This document shows, in pieces, positions 1-8,944 of a stretch of DNA of 64,000 bases (the first letter of the stretch is position 1; every line of letters starts with the position of its first letter). Position numbers and translations under genes: made by a program. Source of the stretch: Bacteroidia bacterium (lineage in GTDB: Bacteria > Bacteroidota > Bacteroidia > Flavobacteriales_D > Sanyastnellaceae); contig JAUICJ010000012.1 of NCBI GenBank assembly GCA_030427925.1, positions 17,443 through 81,442 of the forward strand, in the 5' to 3' direction. Below the pieces are notes generated by a model. It had not been told where the DNA came from, searched no databases, and worked only from the letters and a program-made list of their open reading frames with translations.

Positions 1-812
1 CGAATGAGGTGCTTTGGGCCAGCGGCGAACGGACGGCGGACGGGTTGGAGATTGCTGGAGTGGACGAGGCCGGTTTAACTTCTTGGGAGCCGCACCTCGA
101 TGTGGTGACCTCCGAGGACGAAGTGCAGATCTACGAAATGGTCATCGCCGACGTGACGGGCTCGCCCACCAATGTGCTCGAACGCGCCGATACCAAATTG
201 AAAGACAACCGACTCGTTCCCCTCGGCTTCAGCATGGAGCACGCAGTTTACGACACGACGACGCTAGCAGGCGCCGAGGTCATGGAGGACGCGTTGAATG
301 GCAACTTCAACCGCGATGCGTCCGGAGCAACGGGCACGGGGGCAGACCGCGTGACGTACTTGGCGGATTTGGGGGGCGTCTACACCGGGGCCGCAGCGCC
401 TGTGGTGCATGTGCGGATGTGGTACCAGAGCATGCCGCCGCGTTGGGTGAACCCGATGTTCGAGGTGGAAGGGGAGGCGATTGACTGGTTCGAAGGGGTG
501 TTCCTGGATTACGCCCATCCGGATTTGGTCGCGGAAGTGACGCCGGAGGTGGCGGTGGTTGGGGTGGCGGAGTTGACGCAGCAGGCGGGACGCATTTGGC
601 CCGTTCCATCTGTGGATGGCCAAATCACCATCGCCTCCCCATTCCCGGCCGGAGCGGTATACGAAGTGTTCGACGCCTTGGGACAACGGGTCGATGCGGG
701 GGCCACCCCTGCTGCCCAGTTCGAGCTGCGGTTGCCCGCGACGAAGCAGGTCTACACGGTGGTGATCCACTACCAAGGCCAGCGCTGGTCAGGCCGCGCC
801 ATCCGGGGTTAA
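1..812 (+). CDS. C-terminal part of a secreted protein with a type IX sorting domain (5' end outside window)
   Basis: The reading frame is open at the left edge, so the real start lies upstream. About 180 visible residues carry a block with QIYEMVIAD, KDNRLVPLGF and GADRVTYL, which I associate from memory with the C-terminal parts of secreted multihaem cytochrome-like proteins in Bacteroidota and Planctomycetes. No haem-binding CXXCH is in the visible part, so that link is an inference. The last 75 or so residues look like a type IX secretion signal: a PVPSVDGQITI strand, then VFDALGQRV, then a final YTVVIHYQGQRWSGRAIRG strand. Such domains send proteins across the outer membrane. The stop overlaps the stop of rimM on the other strand by 3-4 bases. 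Confidence 0.7.
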   Translation, partial: NEVLWASGERTADGLEIAGVDEAGLTSWEPHLDVVTSEDEVQIYEMVIADVTGSPTNVLERADTKLKDNRLVPLGFSMEHAVYDTTTLAGAEVMEDALNGNFNRDASGATGTGADRVTYLADLGGVYTGAAAPVVHVRMWYQSMPPRWVNPMFEVEGEAIDWFEGVFLDYAHPDLVAEVTPEVAVVGVAELTQQAGRIWPVPSVDGQITIASPFPAGAVYEVFDALGQRVDAGATPAAQFELRLPATKQVYTVVIHYQGQRWSGRAIRG

Positions 813-1363
813 TCCGCGTCGTCGGATGGGCCCGCCGGTTCGAGGTACACGTCCAGCAAGCCTTCGGGCAACTCCAAGCTGAGTCGTTGGGCTTTGCGGT
901 CCACGTGGACTTGGAGGTGGTCGGGCAACGGGATGAGCACGACTTGTCCGTTGAGCTGGGTTTCCAACAAGGGGTAGGGGCCGTGTTCGACGACGCGTTG
1001 GATTTGGCCTGCAGAACGGGAAGAGGCCAAATCCCACACTTCCCACCCCGGCACTTCATGGAAGTAGAAATGAGCGTCGTCGAGCTCGGGCAATGCACTG
1101 AGCGGCAAATAGAGGTCCGCACCTGCCAAAGCGAGCGCAGCGGCTTCGTCCGCCACGCCTTCTAACCGCGCTACGAAGCGATCCTGGTGGGGGCGCATGC
1201 TTTCAATGAAGAACGGGACAAGCCCTTCGGCAGTGGCGACGAAAAACCCATCGATTTGGGCGTATTGATCCGGTTCGTCCACATCGAACCACACCACGAC
1301 TTCGCCCTTGTAACTGTGGGGCTTCGTGATTTTCCCCAATTGGAAACAATCTTCAATCTGCAT
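809..1363 (-). CDS. rimM: 16S rRNA processing protein RimM
   Basis: A 184-residue RimM, close to the usual family length. It opens with CFQLGKITKPHSYKGEV, the hallmark N-terminal barrel start, and continues into a PRC-barrel from about residue 95 (HFYFHEVPGWEVWDL). RimM is a cytoplasmic factor that binds S19 and helps mature the head of the 30S subunit. It lies downstream of rpsP on the same strand, the order commonly seen in bacteria (rpsP-rimM). A perfect hairpin terminator sits between them and a TAAGTTTG box ends 4 bases before the ATG, so rimM probably has its own leaderless transcript as well as any read-through from rpsP. Confidence 0.95.
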   Translation of the reverse strand: MQIEDCFQLGKITKPHSYKGEVVVWFDVDEPDQYAQIDGFFVATAEGLVPFFIESMRPHQDRFVARLEGVADEAAALALAGADLYLPLSALPELDDAHFYFHEVPGWEVWDLASSRSAGQIQRVVEHGPYPLLETQLNGQVVLIPLPDHLQVHVDRKAQRLSLELPEGLLDVYLEPAGPSDDAD

Positions 1364-1367
1364 GGTG

Positions 1368-1375
1368 CAAACTTA
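1368..1375 (-). promoter_or_regulatory. -7 promoter box of rimM, leaderless spacing
   Basis: The minus strand reads TAAGTTTG, an exact match to the Bacteroidota -7 consensus TAnnTTTG. Only four bases (CACC) separate it from the rimM ATG. No clear -33 TTTG was found. Confidence 0.6.
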
Positions 1376-1390
1376 CCGGTTTAGCGAATG

Positions 1391-1421
1391 AAAAAGCCCT
1401 GTCGGCGGACCGACAGGGCTT
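1391..1421 (-). terminator. Intrinsic terminator downstream of rpsP
   Basis: A perfect 12-bp stem (AAGCCCTGTCGG with CCGACAGGGCTT) around a four-base loop. Read on the minus strand it is followed by five T residues, so it acts after rpsP and before rimM. Confidence 0.85.
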
Positions 1422-1447
1422 GTAAGGTTCGTTTTCAAACGGAGGGA

Positions 1448-2080
1448 TTACTCCGCAGCAGGGGCTTCAGCTTCACCGCCTTCTTCGGCAGCGGGAGCTT
1501 CTTCTGCAGGCGCTTCTTCAGCAGCGGGTGCTTCCTCAGCAGCTTCAGCCTCGGCAGCAGCAGCAGCTTCAGCGGCTTCAGCAGCGGCGGCAGCAGCAGC
1601 AGCTTCTTCTTCGGCCTTCGCAGCAGCCTCGATTGCTGCCAACTCCGCCATGCGCGCATCGTTGACGGCCTTCTCAGCCTTCATCCGAGCAGCAAAAGCC
1701 GCTTCAGACTCACCGGCAAGTTTCGCCACCTTCGCAGCCACCTTGTCGTTCTTTTCGCGCATCCACGCTTCGAACTTCTTTTGGGCTTCGGCTTCAGAGA
1801 AGGCGCCCTTCTTGACACCGTTCAGGAGGTGGTTGTGGTAGACGACTCCCTTGTACTTCATCAAAGCACGGGTGGTGTTCGTCATTTCAGCTCCCACTTG
1901 CAGCCAGTGCAACGCACGGTCGTGGTTGAGCTCGATCGTGGCGGGATTCGTATTCGGGTTGTACGTGCCGACTTTTTCGATGAAACGACCGTCGCGTGGA
2001 GCGCGGGCGTCTGCGGCTACGATGTGGTAAAAGGGCTTGCCCTTCTTACCGTGGCGCTGGAGGCGGAGGCGAGTTGCCAT
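1448..2080 (-). CDS. rpsP: 30S ribosomal protein S16 with long acidic Ala/Glu tail
   Basis: The first ~80 residues are a normal S16 core ([47 protein letters not shown]). S16 binds 16S rRNA early in 30S assembly. The protein runs to 210 residues, more than twice the usual bacterial length. The extra part begins with a charged stretch and ends in about 60 residues made almost only of Ala, Glu and Pro. Extended S16 tails are known in Bacteroidota; their role is not established. The gene has an excellent promoter with both boxes (2132-2163) and a strong terminator after it. Confidence 0.95.
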   Translation of the reverse strand: MATRLRLQRHGKKGKPFYHIVAADARAPRDGRFIEKVGTYNPNTNPATIELNHDRALHWLQVGAEMTNTTRALMKYKGVVYHNHLLNGVKKGAFSEAEAQKKFEAWMREKNDKVAAKVAKLAGESEAAFAARMKAEKAVNDARMAELAAIEAAAKAEEEAAAAAAAAEAAEAAAAAEAEAAEEAPAAEEAPAEEAPAAEEGGEAEAPAAE

Positions 2081-2131
2081 GTTAGAAACGTTTTAAAAGG
2101 GTCCTAAACCCCGTTGTTAATAAATCGAGCG

Positions 2132-2163
2132 CAAAGGTAGGTGAAGCGATCTTCTTGACCAAA
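2132..2163 (-). promoter_or_regulatory. Promoter of rpsP (TTTG-N20-TACCTTTG)
   Basis: On the minus strand TTTG (2160-2163) is followed after 20 bases by TACCTTTG (2132-2139). Both boxes and the spacing match the Bacteroidota primary sigma consensus. It leaves a leader of about 45-50 bases before rpsP, unlike the leaderless genes of this window. Confidence 0.8.
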
Positions 2164-2252
2164 CCTCGGTCGCGCTTTTTTCTTTCACCAACTCCGCTGC
2201 CCCTGTGCAAATGTTTTCACAACTCGTCGGGGTCGCAAAGCACGCCGAAAGA

Positions 2253-2260
2253 TAGCTTTG
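2253..2260 (+). promoter_or_regulatory. -7 promoter box of dnaE, leaderless spacing
   Basis: TAGCTTTG, an exact TAnnTTTG match, ends five bases before the ATG at 2266. This also helps choose that ATG over the in-frame upstream start at 2155. Confidence 0.6.
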
Positions 2261-2265
2261 AAGGA

Positions 2266-5200
2266 ATGTTTTTGATCTACGATACAGAGACGACGGGCCT
2301 GCCCCGGGATTGGAATGCGCCGCTCACGGACAGTGAGAATTGGCCGCGTTTGGTTCAACTGGCGTGGCAATTGCACGATGCGCAAGGTCGGCTGCTCTCG
2401 CGGGGCAACTTGATCGTGCGTCCGGAGGGATTCACCATACCGTTCAACTCAACGAAGATCCACGGCATTACGAACGAGCGCGCGGCTGCCGAAGGGCACC
2501 CGTTGGAGGAAGTGCTGGAGGCGTTCGATCGGGATTTGGCCCAAGCGCGTTATGTGATGGGCCACAACATCGGCTTCGACGTCAACATCGTCGGGGCGGA
2601 GATGCATCGGCTCGCGCAGGACGTGGATCGGTTGCTCAACGTGCCGGTCATTGATTCCAAGGACGAGGCGACCGAGTATTGCGCCATTCCGGGTGGCAAA
2701 GGAGGCGGATTCAAATGGCCATCGTTGACGGAGTTGCACACGAAGTTGTTTGGCAAACCGTTCGACGAAGCGCACGACGCGGCGTATGATGTGGACGCAA
2801 CCGCCCGGTGCTTTTTCGAGCTGTGTCGGCTGCGGGTCATCCAGCGGCCCGAGTTGGTGGATGCGGACGGCATCGTTTATGAAGCTCCCGAATTGGAGGC
2901 GGCGAATTTCAAGGCCAAACCTCAGAAGCAACCAACGACGAGCATTCCGAAGACAGGAGCCGCGGTTTCCGAGTCGTTGGAGGGCGTGGCATTCTCCCAC
3001 CTTCACACGCACAGCCAGTTCAGCATCTTGCAGGCGGTCAGCGCCATTCCAGAATTGGTCGATGCCGCCGTGAAGCAAGGCTCGCCCGCGCTCGCCATCA
3101 CCGACCACGGCAACATGATGCACGCCTTTCAGTTCGTGCGCGCTGCGAACAAGGCCGGCCTCAAGGCCATCGTCGGCGCAGAACTGAACGTCTGCCGAAA
3201 CCACGCCGACAAGTCCCAAAAAGACGACGGTTACCCCATCGTGTTCCTCGCAAAGAACAAAAACGGGTACCACAAGTTGGCGAAGCTCAGCAGTTTGGCC
3301 TACACCCAAGGGTTCTACTACATTCCGCGCATTGACCGCGAGCTCATCGCTCAATTCAATGAAGACCTCATCGTCACCACCGGTGGCCTCTTTTCCGAGG
3401 TGCCCTCGCTCATCCTCAATGTGGGGGAGCGGCAGGCCGAGGAGGCGTTTGTCTGGTGGAAGGAGCAGTTTGGCGATCGGTTCTTTGCGGAACTGAACCG
3501 CCACGGACTGGAAGAGGAGCAAGTCGTGAACGAGACGCTGCTGCGGTTCTGTGCGAAGCACGACGTGAAGTACATCGCGGCGAACAACACCTATTATACG
3601 TACAAGGCGCAGGCCGATGCGCACGACATCTTATTGTGCGTAAAGGATGCGGCCAACGTCTCCAAGCCCAAACGCTACATCGGCAAGCGAGGCCGCGAAT
3701 TCCGATTTGGGTTCCCGAACGAGGAGTTCTACTTGAAGACGCCCGATGAAATGAAGCGGCTGTTCGCGGATTTGCCAGACGCCATCCTGAACGCCGCGGC
3801 CATTGCGGATTCGTGCGAGTCCTATGTGCTGGAGCGCGATGTGTTGCTGCCGGCGTTTGACATTCCCGAGGAGTTCAAGGACGTGCAGGATGAGGAGGAT
3901 GGGGGCAAGCGCGGGGAGAATGCCTACCTCCGTCATTTGACCTATGAAGGGGCCAAACGCCGGTACGGCACCATCACCGACGAAGTTCGCGAGCGGCTCG
4001 ACTTCGAGCTGATGACCATCGAGAACACGGGGTATCCCGGCTATTTCCTCATCGTGCAGGACTTCACCACGGCGGCCCGCGAAATGGGAGTCAGCGTGGG
4101 TCCGGGGCGCGGATCTGCAGCAGGATCGGCCGTGGCTTACTGCATCGGCATCACGAACGTCGACCCCATTGAATACGACCTCCTGTTCGAGCGGTTCTTG
4201 AACCCGGACCGCGTGTCGCTGCCGGATATTGACATCGATTTCGACGACGAAGGCCGTGGCCGCGTCATCGATTACGTCATCAACAAATACGGCTCGAACC
4301 AAGTCGCCCAAATCATCACCTACGGAACGATGGCAGCCAAATCCTCCGTGCGTGACACCGCGCGGGTCATGGAATTGCCGCTCTCCGACGCCGATCGCAT
4401 CGCGAAGCTCCTCCCGGACATCAGCCTCAAGAAGCTGTTCTCCCTCGACGACAAGGCGCTGAAAGAAAAGGTGCGCGCCGAGGGCTTCGAAATGATCCAG
4501 CAGATCAAGGAAATCGCCGGTCGTCCCGGCCTTGACGGCCAAACCCTCCAAACCGCCCGCGTCCTCGAAGGCTCCGTTCGGAACACCGGCATCCACGCCT
4601 GCGGCGTCATCATCACGCCCTCGGACATCACGAACTACGTGCCGATAGCGACCGCCAAGGACAGCGACATGGCGTGCACGCAGTTCGACAACGCGGTGGC
4701 CGAGGACGCGGGGTTGTTGAAGATGGATTTTTTGGGCCTGAAAACCTTGACCATCATCAAGGACGCCGTGCGCAACGTCAAAGAACGCCACGGCCTCGAC
4801 CTCGATCCCGACAGCTTCCCCCTGGACGACGTCAAGACCTACGAGCTGTTCCAGCGCGGCGACACGGTCAGCATCTTCCAGTACGAATCGGCGGGGATGC
4901 AGAAGTACCTGAAGGAACTCAAGCCGACGGTGTTCGCCGACCTCATCGCCATGAACGCGCTCTACCGCCCGGGACCGCTGGAATACATCCCGTCGTTCAT
5001 CAAGCGGAAGCACGGCCTGGAGCCCATCACGTACGACCTCGACGCGTGCGAAGAGTACCTGAAGGAGACCTACGGCATCACGGTCTACCAGGAGCAGGTC
5101 ATGCTGTTGTCCCAAAAGCTTGCGGGCTTCACGAAGGGCGAGGCCGACAGCTTGCGGAAGGCGATGGGCAAGAAGAAGAAGGACCTCATTGACCAAATGA

Positions 5201-6552
5201 AGCCCAAGTTTGTCGAGCAAGGCGTCGCGAACGGCCACGATCCCGCCAAGCTCGAGAAAATCTGGAAGGACTGGGAAGCCTTCGCGTCCTACGCCTTCAA
5301 CAAGTCGCACTCGACCTGCTACGCGTGGGTGGCGTACCAAACCGCGTACCTCAAGGCGAACTACCCCGCCGAATACATGGCGGCCGTCCTGTCGAACAAC
5401 ATGAACGACATCAAGCAGGTCACCATCGGGATGGATGAGGCGCGGCGCATTGGCTGCCCAGTCCTCGGTCCTGACGTGAACGAATCGGCGTACAAGTTCC
5501 GGGTCAACCAAGAAGGCGCGATCCGCTTCGGGCTCGGTGCCATGCGCGGCGTCGGCGAAGGCGCCGTCGCCACCATCGTAGAGAACCGAAACGAGAACGG
5601 ATTGTACAAAAGCCTGTTCGATTTTGCGCGGCGGGTGAATCCCAAGGACGTGAACAAACGGGTTTACGAAGCCCTGGCCTTGGGCGGGGCGTTCGACTGC
5701 TTCGAAGGCATTCACCGGGCGCAGTACTTTGCACCAGACGAAAAAGGCCGCACGCTGGTGGAACTTGCGGCGCGATACGGACAAGGCATGCAGCAACAGG
5801 CCGAGTCCGCTCAGGTCTCCCTGTTCGGTGATGGCGACGAGGTGGAGATTCCGGAACCCACGATTCCCACCTGCGAGCCGTGGGAGCGCATGGATCAATT
5901 GAACCGCGAGAAGGAAATCATCGGCATCTACATCTCGGGGCATCCGCTCGATGCGTTCAAGCTCGAAATCGACCACCTGTGCACCCCGAAGGAGGGACTG
6001 CAAGTGCTCACGAACGCTTCAGCCGTGAAAGGTCGGGAACTGCGGTTTGCGGGGCGAATTGTCGCTCCAGAACACCGGATGACGAAGAACGGCAAGCCGT
6101 TTGGGCGGTTCAGCTTGGAGGATTACCACCACACCGAGTCGTTCATGCTCTTCGGTGAGGATTACTTGAAATTCAAGGATTACCTCGTGGACGGATGGTT
6201 CGTCTTTGTGAAGGGGGCGGTGGAGCCGCGTCGTTTTGGTCCAGATGACAGCGTGGAATTCAAGGTCAAGGCGATGGAACTGCTGGCGGACGTCCGCGAA
6301 AAGATGATCGACCGGTTGCGCTTGCAGGTTTCGTTGGCTTCGCTGACGGAAGATTTTGCCAACTTGGTGGCGGATTGGGTGGAGCGCCATCCCGGTCGGG
6401 TGGGGGTGACGCTGGAGATCCGCGATGAACAAGCGGGCATCGAAATGAGCAGCCGCACGAAAAAGGTGGCCTTAACGAACGAATTCATGGAGGGGGTTGA
6501 AGCCTGGGCGGCTGAGGGGCGGGTGGCGTATCGCATGGAAACGAAGCGATGA
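2266..6552 (+). CDS. dnaE: DNA polymerase III alpha subunit fused to an N-terminal DnaQ-type proofreading exonuclease
   Basis: A 1428-residue replicative polymerase. Residues 1-190 form a DEDDh exonuclease: DTET at 6-9 (Exo I), HNIGFD at 100-105 (Exo II), and H170/D175 (Exo III). A short linker leads to the PHP domain (HLHTHS from 245). The polymerase core follows, with PDIDIDFDDEGRG near residue 654 carrying the catalytic aspartates. QVSLF near residue 1183 resembles a beta-clamp-binding motif, and an OB-fold region follows. Proofreading and synthesis are thus in one chain; exonuclease-DnaE fusions are known in Bacteroidota. I chose the ATG at 2266 because the exonuclease fold begins right after it and a -7 box ends five bases upstream; the 37 upstream in-frame residues do not look like part of the fold. 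Confidence 0.95.
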   Translation: MFLIYDTETTGLPRDWNAPLTDSENWPRLVQLAWQLHDAQGRLLSRGNLIVRPEGFTIPFNSTKIHGITNERAAAEGHPLEEVLEAFDRDLAQARYVMGHNIGFDVNIVGAEMHRLAQDVDRLLNVPVIDSKDEATEYCAIPGGKGGGFKWPSLTELHTKLFGKPFDEAHDAAYDVDATARCFFELCRLRVIQRPELVDADGIVYEAPELEAANFKAKPQKQPTTSIPKTGAAVSESLEGVAFSHLHTHSQFSILQAVSAIPELVDAAVKQGSPALAITDHGNMMHAFQFVRAANKAGLKAIVGAELNVCRNHADKSQKDDGYPIVFLAKNKNGYHKLAKLSSLAYTQGFYYIPRIDRELIAQFNEDLIVTTGGLFSEVPSLILNVGERQAEEAFVWWKEQFGDRFFAELNRHGLEEEQVVNETLLRFCAKHDVKYIAANNTYYTYKAQADAHDILLCVKDAANVSKPKRYIGKRGREFRFGFPNEEFYLKTPDEMKRLFADLPDAILNAAAIADSCESYVLERDVLLPAFDIPEEFKDVQDEEDGGKRGENAYLRHLTYEGAKRRYGTITDEVRERLDFELMTIENTGYPGYFLIVQDFTTAAREMGVSVGPGRGSAAGSAVAYCIGITNVDPIEYDLLFERFLNPDRVSLPDIDIDFDDEGRGRVIDYVINKYGSNQVAQIITYGTMAAKSSVRDTARVMELPLSDADRIAKLLPDISLKKLFSLDDKALKEKVRAEGFEMIQQIKEIAGRPGLDGQTLQTARVLEGSVRNTGIHACGVIITPSDITNYVPIATAKDSDMACTQFDNAVAEDAGLLKMDFLGLKTLTIIKDAVRNVKERHGLDLDPDSFPLDDVKTYELFQRGDTVSIFQYESAGMQKYLKELKPTVFADLIAMNALYRPGPLEYIPSFIKRKHGLEPITYDLDACEEYLKETYGITVYQEQVMLLSQKLAGFTKGEADSLRKAMGKKKKDLIDQMKPKFVEQGVANGHDPAKLEKIWKDWEAFASYAFNKSHSTCYAWVAYQTAYLKANYPAEYMAAVLSNNMNDIKQVTIGMDEARRIGCPVLGPDVNESAYKFRVNQEGAIRFGLGAMRGVGEGAVATIVENRNENGLYKSLFDFARRVNPKDVNKRVYEALALGGAFDCFEGIHRAQYFAPDEKGRTLVELAARYGQGMQQQAESAQVSLFGDGDEVEIPEPTIPTCEPWERMDQLNREKEIIGIYISGHPLDAFKLEIDHLCTPKEGLQVLTNASAVKGRELRFAGRIVAPEHRMTKNGKPFGRFSLEDYHHTESFMLFGEDYLKFKDYLVDGWFVFVKGAVEPRRFGPDDSVEFKVKAMELLADVREKMIDRLRLQVSLASLTEDFANLVADWVERHPGRVGVTLEIRDEQAGIEMSSRTKKVALTNEFMEGVEAWAAEGRVAYRMETKR

Positions 6553-6616
6553 GGGCTGTGGAAAAGTTGAGGAGCCAAAATCCGTCAAAGCCCTCGGGGC
6601 AATTTCATTTGAGGGT

Positions 6617-6624
6617 TAAATTTG
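6617..6624 (+). promoter_or_regulatory. -7 promoter box of trxA
   Basis: TAAATTTG matches TAnnTTTG exactly, 40 bases before the trxA ATG. No well-spaced -33 box is visible. Confidence 0.5.
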
Positions 6625-6664
6625 GAGTTCTATAAATCGCGCAACTGCGCACGAACGAAAGATC

Positions 6665-6982
6665 ATGGCTGTAGAATTTACCGATGCGAACTTCGAAGAG
6701 CTCGCACTGAAAAGCGATCAACCCGTTGTCGTCGACTTTTGGGCTGAATGGTGTGGACCGTGCCGGATGGTCGGTCCGGTGGTGGAGGAGTTGGCGAACG
6801 ATTACGAAGGCCGCGCTTTGGTGGGCAAAGTGAACGTGGACCAAAACAGCGACATCAGCATGAAGTTTGGCATCCGCAACATCCCGACCATCATCTTCAT
6901 CAAGAACGGAGAGCTGGTCGACAAGAGCGTCGGTGCAGTGCCGAAAAACGTGTTGGTCGAGAAGCTGGAGGCCCTCCTCTGA
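6665..6982 (+). CDS. trxA: Thioredoxin
   Basis: A 105-residue classical thioredoxin, the usual family length. The redox centre WCGPC occupies residues 29-33 and the cis-proline loop NIPT residues 72-75. It is a cytoplasmic disulfide reductant, recycled by thioredoxin reductase, and supplies electrons to enzymes such as ribonucleotide reductase and peroxiredoxins. It is a single-gene unit with its own -7 box upstream and a strong terminator downstream. Confidence 0.97.
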   Translation: MAVEFTDANFEELALKSDQPVVVDFWAEWCGPCRMVGPVVEELANDYEGRALVGKVNVDQNSDISMKFGIRNIPTIIFIKNGELVDKSVGAVPKNVLVEKLEALL

Positions 6983-6997
6983 GCTCATCGGCTGTTG

Positions 6998-7033
6998 AAA
7001 AGCCCCGGGGCCCTGCGCTGACCGGGGCTTTTT
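6998..7033 (+). terminator. Intrinsic terminator after trxA
   Basis: AAAAGCCCCGG pairs with CCGGGGCTTTT around a 13-base loop, followed by a T run. It lies 15 bases after the trxA stop. Confidence 0.85.
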
Positions 7034-7067
7034 CGTGTCCCATGGCGGCGCAACGCCTGCCCCATCG

Positions 7068-7075
7068 TACCTTCA
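7068..7075 (+). promoter_or_regulatory. Possible -7 box of the DUF58 gene, leaderless spacing
   Basis: TACCTTCA resembles TAnnTTTG with two mismatches and ends four bases before the ATG at 7080. The spacing matches the exact boxes of other genes here. Confidence 0.4.
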
Positions 7076-7079
7076 CTCC

Positions 7080-8003
7080 ATGCCCATTTCTCCCGATCCC
7101 GGATTGCAACAACGGCTGGGCCGTTTGGAATTCCTTGCCCGCCAAGCGGTGGAGGGCTTCATCACGGGCTTGCATAAAAGTCCCTTCCACGGATTCAGCG
7201 TTGAATTCGCAGAACACCGCTTGTACAACCCTGGAGAGTCCACGCGCCACATCGATTGGAAGCTGTTTGCACGAACCGACCGCATGTTCGTCAAACGGTA
7301 CGAAGAGGAGACCAACCTGCGCTGCCAACTCGTCATCGATCGCTCTTCGTCCATGCGTTACCCTGAGGGCGCGGAATTGACGAAGCTGGGCTTTTCGGTT
7401 CACGCCTGCGCGGCACTCATTGAATTGTTTCGTCGCCAGCGGGATGCGGTGGGCATGAGCTGGTTTGGCACCGGCTTGGATTTGCATTTGCCGGCGAAGA
7501 GCTCTCAAGCACACCACCGGTTGTTGTACCACCACTTGGACGAGTTGCTCGACGAACCGGCTCCTGCGCGGATTGCCACGTCTACTGCCGAAGCCCTGCA
7601 CCAAATCGCGGAAGCCATTCCCCGCCGTTCCCTCGTCATGATTTTCAGCGACATGCTCGATCGCGACGATGCAGAAGGGGAGGCGCTGTTGACGGCGCTG
7701 CAACACCTTCGGCACAACAAGCACGAGGTCGTGGTCTTTCACGTGCTGGATGGGGCCACCGAGGCGTCCTTCGATTTTGAAGATCGGCCCACGTTGTTTG
7801 CGGACTTGGAAACGGGAGAGGAGTTGCGCCTGCACCCCTCTGAAGTGCGCGCGGCTTATCGCGCTTCGATGTCAGCCTTGCGCTCCAACCTCGAGCTCCG
7901 TTGCGCCCAGTACGGCATCGACCTCGTGGACGTGGACATCGCCGAGGGCGTGGGCCCTGTTTTGACGTCCTATTTGGTCAAGCGAAAGCGGATGAATGCC
8001 TGA
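7080..8003 (+). CDS. DUF58 family protein (VWA-like)
   Basis: A 307-residue DUF58 protein. FITGLHKSPFHGFSVEF (residues 27-43), GESTRHIDWKLFARTD and DRSSSM (87-92, a DxSxS metal-site motif of VWA folds) are typical. DUF58 proteins usually sit beside MoxR AAA+ ATPases and VWA/BatA-BatB membrane proteins and are thought to help metallochaperone or envelope-stress functions; no such partner lies next to it here, so its job is unclear. I took the ATG at 7080 rather than the in-frame GTG at 7035 because the conserved region starts there and a -7-like box lies four bases upstream. Confidence 0.9.
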   Translation: MPISPDPGLQQRLGRLEFLARQAVEGFITGLHKSPFHGFSVEFAEHRLYNPGESTRHIDWKLFARTDRMFVKRYEEETNLRCQLVIDRSSSMRYPEGAELTKLGFSVHACAALIELFRRQRDAVGMSWFGTGLDLHLPAKSSQAHHRLLYHHLDELLDEPAPARIATSTAEALHQIAEAIPRRSLVMIFSDMLDRDDAEGEALLTALQHLRHNKHEVVVFHVLDGATEASFDFEDRPTLFADLETGEELRLHPSEVRAAYRASMSALRSNLELRCAQYGIDLVDVDIAEGVGPVLTSYLVKRKRMNA

Positions 8004-8125
8004 TTCGCGAGGCGATTGCGGGTTGAAGCGAATTTTTTTCGAGGGGTAAGATTTTGATAATCTGAGGCTTGAAAAATCATGGCGCCAAAACCGAAACTTT
8101 TTTTCATCAAGGGGCGTAAAAAGGC

Positions 8126-8157
8126 TTGTGCGAATCGGGAAAATCAACGTATCTTTG
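8126..8157 (+). promoter_or_regulatory. Promoter of tRNA-Asp
   Basis: TTG (8126-8128), 21 bases, then TATCTTTG (8150-8157): both Bacteroidota boxes with good spacing, 37 bases before the mature tRNA 5' end. Confidence 0.75.
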
Positions 8158-8194
8158 CGCACCGCAGCACACGAGCTGCAAGGGAGTTTAAAAA

Positions 8195-8271
8195 GGTCTG
8201 GTAGTTCAGTTGGTTAGAATACATGCCTGTCACGCATGGGGTCGCGAGTTCGAGTCTCGTCCAGACCGCCA
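8195..8271 (+). tRNA. tRNA-Asp (anticodon GTC)
   Basis: A complete cloverleaf: acceptor GGTCTGG (8195-8201) pairs with CCAGACC (8261-8267), followed by discriminator G and an encoded CCA. The anticodon stem CATGC/GCATG (8222-8226/8234-8238) closes the loop CTGTCAC, giving anticodon GTC at 8229-8231. The T arm is GCGAG-TTCGAGT-CTCGT. It has its own promoter and terminator, so it is a single-gene unit. Confidence 0.97.
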
Positions 8272-8283
8272 ACAACATTTAGA

Positions 8284-8320
8284 AAGCCCTGCAAGTCAAT
8301 TACTTGCGGGGCTTCTTTTT
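8284..8320 (+). terminator. Intrinsic terminator after tRNA-Asp
   Basis: AAGCCCTGCAAGT pairs with ACTTGCGGGGCTT with one G-T wobble, followed by CTTTTTG. Confidence 0.8.
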
Positions 8321-8931
8321 GTTCGTTTCTTCCCGCAGAGGGCAATGCCGCGCCATGAATCTCCGGCCCCATCTCCACGAAGGAGTTTCAGTCTCTGAAC
8401 TTAGAATCGGCGCTTGGCAGTTGGGCGTTGCGTCGGCTTGGCCTTCTGCAAAGGAAGGCGGAGGCCGGTCGCCTAATCCACCGCTCCATCGAACGATGCA
8501 CGAAGCGCATGCAGATTGATTTCCTCGATCAAGCGTTGTTCTCCAGTTCACCTTGTGAACGGCTTGATAGCAGCTGCTGTGATCATTGTGCGGTGCGCGA
8601 GCAACTAAAGTATGTGCGGTAAATCCGGGCTCATGGTGATTCTGTGGAATGCGTTTGGGAAATCATGAGGACGATGGCTTTGATGATGCCAGCGGTCCGT
8701 CCGCATTGCGCCGCTTTTGATGCGGTGCGCATAGCCAGCGCAGGCGTAGTTTCTGACGGCGAATTGCTAGGCAACATTGAAGCCATTCAGGATTCAATGG
8801 GGCCGGGCTTTATGCACCGATTTCGAAGCGCTATTTCAGTGTGAAGTTTAGGAAGTTGTTCATGACGTAGTAGGCTGAATTGCCTGAACAAGGAATCGCC
8901 ACTTCCCGCAGGGTGTACGCGTTGCATCAGC
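8321..8931. other. Gene-poor stretch after tRNA-Asp
   Basis: About 610 bases without a convincing gene, although genes elsewhere nearly touch. Short open frames exist on both strands, but none looks like a known protein or has a promoter box. Two pieces look slightly protein-like: the + strand frame ending at 8844 (last residues GPGFMHRFRSAISV) and a minus-strand frame ending at 8831 (last residues NSAYYVMNNFLNFTLK). Both may be relics or chance. I saw no copy of the tRNA 3' end that would mark an integration site. Confidence 0.5.
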
Positions 8932-8939
8932 TACTTTTG
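8932..8939 (+). promoter_or_regulatory. -7 promoter box of the TonB-receptor operon, leaderless spacing
   Basis: TACTTTTG, an exact TAnnTTTG match, ends five bases before the ATG at 8945. Confidence 0.55.
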
Positions 8940-8944
8940 CGACC

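Noticed and set aside
3631..6003. 790-codon open frame on the minus strand
   Set aside because: Lies wholly inside dnaE; the shadow frame is open because of high GC and codon bias. No family resemblance.
8304..8551. Overlapping short ORFs on both strands after tRNA-Asp
   Set aside because: No promoter box, no family, and both frames look like random GC-rich translation.
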